Source: Candidatus Sumerlaeota bacterium
GTDB lineage: Bacteria; Sumerlaeota; Sumerlaeia; MWCT01
Assembly (NCBI GenBank): GCA_026398545.1
Contig: JAPLSR010000078.1
Location: 1 to 7,150 of the forward strand
Length of the DNA stretch: 7,150 nucleotides
Reading direction: 5' to 3'
In this document: positions 5,900-7,150 of the stretch, piece by piece
Numbering within the stretch: position 1 is the first letter of the stretch
How the letters are laid out: each line of letters starts with the position of its first letter
The notes under the pieces: model-generated
What the model saw: the letters and a program-made list of their open reading frames with translations, nothing else
What the model was told of the DNA's origin: nothing
Databases searched by the model: none
Position numbers and translations under genes: made by a program

Positions 5900-6556
5900 A
5901 TGCAAATCAGACAATGTGAAAATATTAGACAGTCAAGGGGATTCACCCTGATTGAACTCCTGATCGTGGTGGCAATCATTGCCATCCTGGCGGCGATTGC
6001 CATCCCTAACTTCTTAGAGGCGCAGGTGCGCGCCAAGGTCAGCCGGACGAGAAGTGACATGCGGGCTGTTGCCATCCCCTTAGAGGCTTATGCCGTGGAC
6101 AATAACCGCTATCCTCCCGATTACACGGATTGGATTGTAAAAGCTACTCCTGGCATGAACACCTTTATGGGACGACTAAGGTATCTCACCACTCCCGTCG
6201 CCTATATGTCGAATCTTCCCGAGAACTTTTTTGCGGAAAATCTTGCCAATAGCACCCTGACAGGCAGCGGGCCTTATAGAGAGGGTGGGGTCATCACTGG
6301 CAGAGTCATCCACCCAATTGTGTTTGATTATGCAAAATTTGATCAAGGGTATGATTCCATTGCCGTCTGGGAGTTATTTTCTCAAAACGGTCGGAGTGTC
6401 CAATGGGCTTTAAATTCTCCGGGTCCGGATATCCATAATTATAAATTCCTGGGATTTGCCGGGTTGGTGGTGTATGACCCCACCAATGGCACCGTCAGCA
6501 TGGGACAAATCATTCGCACCAGTCTTGGCGCGGATGATAAACCGAAAAACCCGTAA
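5900..6556 (+). CDS. Type IV pilin / GspG-like pseudopilin
   Basis: The 218-residue prepilin has a short basic leader ending RGFTLIELL. Prepilin peptidase should cut between G14 and F15, methylating the new N-terminal Phe. The mature residue-5 glutamate is E19. A classic hydrophobic helix follows (LIVVAIIAILAAIAIPNFLE, 21-40), then ARAK-like and 'DMRAVAIPLEAYAVDNNRYPPD' type sequence seen in GspG-like proteins of environmental phyla. The globular part ends with VYDPTNGTVSMGQIIR, also familiar from such proteins. The only cysteine is in the cleaved leader, so no disulphide loop is possible. It would be inserted in the inner membrane and assembled into a pilus or pseudopilus. AGGAGG at 5883-5888 is a perfect Shine-Dalgarno but is 11 bases from the ATG, slightly long. 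No assembly ATPase, platform protein or prepilin peptidase is nearby, so it is an orphan pilin gene whose exact role is unknown. Confidence 0.95.
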   Translation: MQIRQCENIRQSRGFTLIELLIVVAIIAILAAIAIPNFLEAQVRAKVSRTRSDMRAVAIPLEAYAVDNNRYPPDYTDWIVKATPGMNTFMGRLRYLTTPVAYMSNLPENFFAENLANSTLTGSGPYREGGVITGRVIHPIVFDYAKFDQGYDSIAVWELFSQNGRSVQWALNSPGPDIHNYKFLGFAGLVVYDPTNGTVSMGQIIRTSLGADDKPKNP

Positions 6557-6583
6557 GCCGTTAATAATCTCCTCCATTTTAAT

Positions 6584-7150
6584 TCACGACCCTGCAAGGG
6601 CGTCCATGAGGCGTTTGAGCGTTCTGGAATTGGGCTTGGAGATGAAGGCGACCTCGTGATGCTCAAGCATGACTCCGGCGGTATTCGGCGCGCCAATCCT
6701 GTGGCGTCCCTTCAGGTCGGCAAAAGGGTTGAGCTGGGTGACAACCTTGTTTTTATGATGAGGTCTGAAGGCAAGCGGTCGCGTCACGCCGGTAAGATTA
6801 TAGGCAACTTCCACCTCGCCGAGGTGGAAATGAAACAATCCATCTGCGCTCAACCTGTCATTGTGTGTGAAGGCGGTCAGCGTCTCCTCGGAAAGATGCT
6901 CGGGCGTTTCGTCATACGGAACAATCTCTGCCGGGAAGGGCTCGCTATCCCTCAGATGACTCAGGAGCCTGCGGGGCAGTAAGGCGCGACGTCTGCCGGA
7001 GAGATATTTCAGGAGGGCGGCATGTTCCTCCTGCGGCGGCACTATCTCCCCTGAGGAAAGATAGACCAGCATCGGGGGATAGCCGATTTTACACTCGTCA
7101 CAATATGAAATAACATCCGTCAGACTTTCATCCATAAAGCTGTTGAGATT
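6584..7150 (-). CDS. Hypothetical protein, 5' end probably outside window
   Basis: I do not recognise this family. The frame is open from the right edge to the TGA at 6584-6586, giving 188 residues. An internal ATG at 7135 has no Shine-Dalgarno sequence, and the five codons before it are open, so the true start is probably beyond 7150. Counting from that ATG, visible features are a C-x2-C pair (C12, C15), basic clusters (GRRRALLPRR, 48-56), histidine-rich spots HFH (102-104), HH (126-127) and EHHE (158-161), and no signal peptide or membrane helix in the visible part. The Cys/His content could mean metal binding, but the residues do not form a known motif. It is convergent with the pilin gene, 27 bases away, with no evident terminator between them. 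Codon use resembles the neighbours. Confidence 0.7.
   Translation of the reverse strand, partial: NLNSFMDESLTDVISYCDECKIGYPPMLVYLSSGEIVPPQEEHAALLKYLSGRRRALLPRRLLSHLRDSEPFPAEIVPYDETPEHLSEETLTAFTHNDRLSADGLFHFHLGEVEVAYNLTGVTRPLAFRPHHKNKVVTQLNPFADLKGRHRIGAPNTAGVMLEHHEVAFISKPNSRTLKRLMDALAGS

Overview
The window looks like an ordinary chromosomal stretch of an uncultured bacterium of moderate GC content. It is probably a diderm from one of the environmental lineages rich in orphan pseudopilins, such as Planctomycetota, Sumerlaeota, Omnitrophota or Hydrogenedentota. That placement is inference from protein style, especially the pilin's 'IAIPNFLEAQVRAK' and 'YDPTNGTVS' segments, and is not proven. 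No rRNA, tRNA, CRISPR array, transposase or phage gene was seen.

Layout. (1) Positions 1-3293, minus strand: a three-gene operon. In transcription order it encodes a membrane-anchored extracytoplasmic protein (2364-3293), an ABC ATPase (1595-2338) and a large polytopic ABC permease cut by the left edge (1-1564). Gaps are 25 and 30 bases. (2) Positions 3294-3547: a regulatory region between divergent genes. It holds a candidate minus-strand promoter, an exact 11-base inverted repeat with 84 bases between its arms, repeated CATGTG hexamers, and a 29-codon ORF whose stop overlaps the next start codon. (3) Positions 3548-4324, plus strand: trpC, indole-3-glycerol phosphate synthase, complete and with every catalytic residue, but with no other trp gene beside it. 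(4) Positions 4403-5742, minus strand: a two-gene operon of a membrane-anchored protein whose C-terminal half resembles DUF1257 (Ycf35 family), followed by a six-repeat TPR protein. A promoter with an exact palindrome at its predicted transcription start precedes them. (5) Positions 5900-6556, plus strand: a stand-alone type IV pilin / GspG-like pseudopilin with an AGGAGG ribosome binding site. (6) Positions 6584-7150, minus strand: an unrecognised protein that runs off the right edge.

How the genes may work together. The ABC operon most likely makes an exporter-type complex with a dedicated extracytoplasmic partner; the substrate cannot be read from sequence. trpC supplies the indole ring-closing step of tryptophan synthesis. 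The DUF1257-like/TPR pair may form a membrane-associated complex of unknown function. It is the best candidate here for something undescribed, together with the structured trpC leader. The remaining genes look like independent transcription units.
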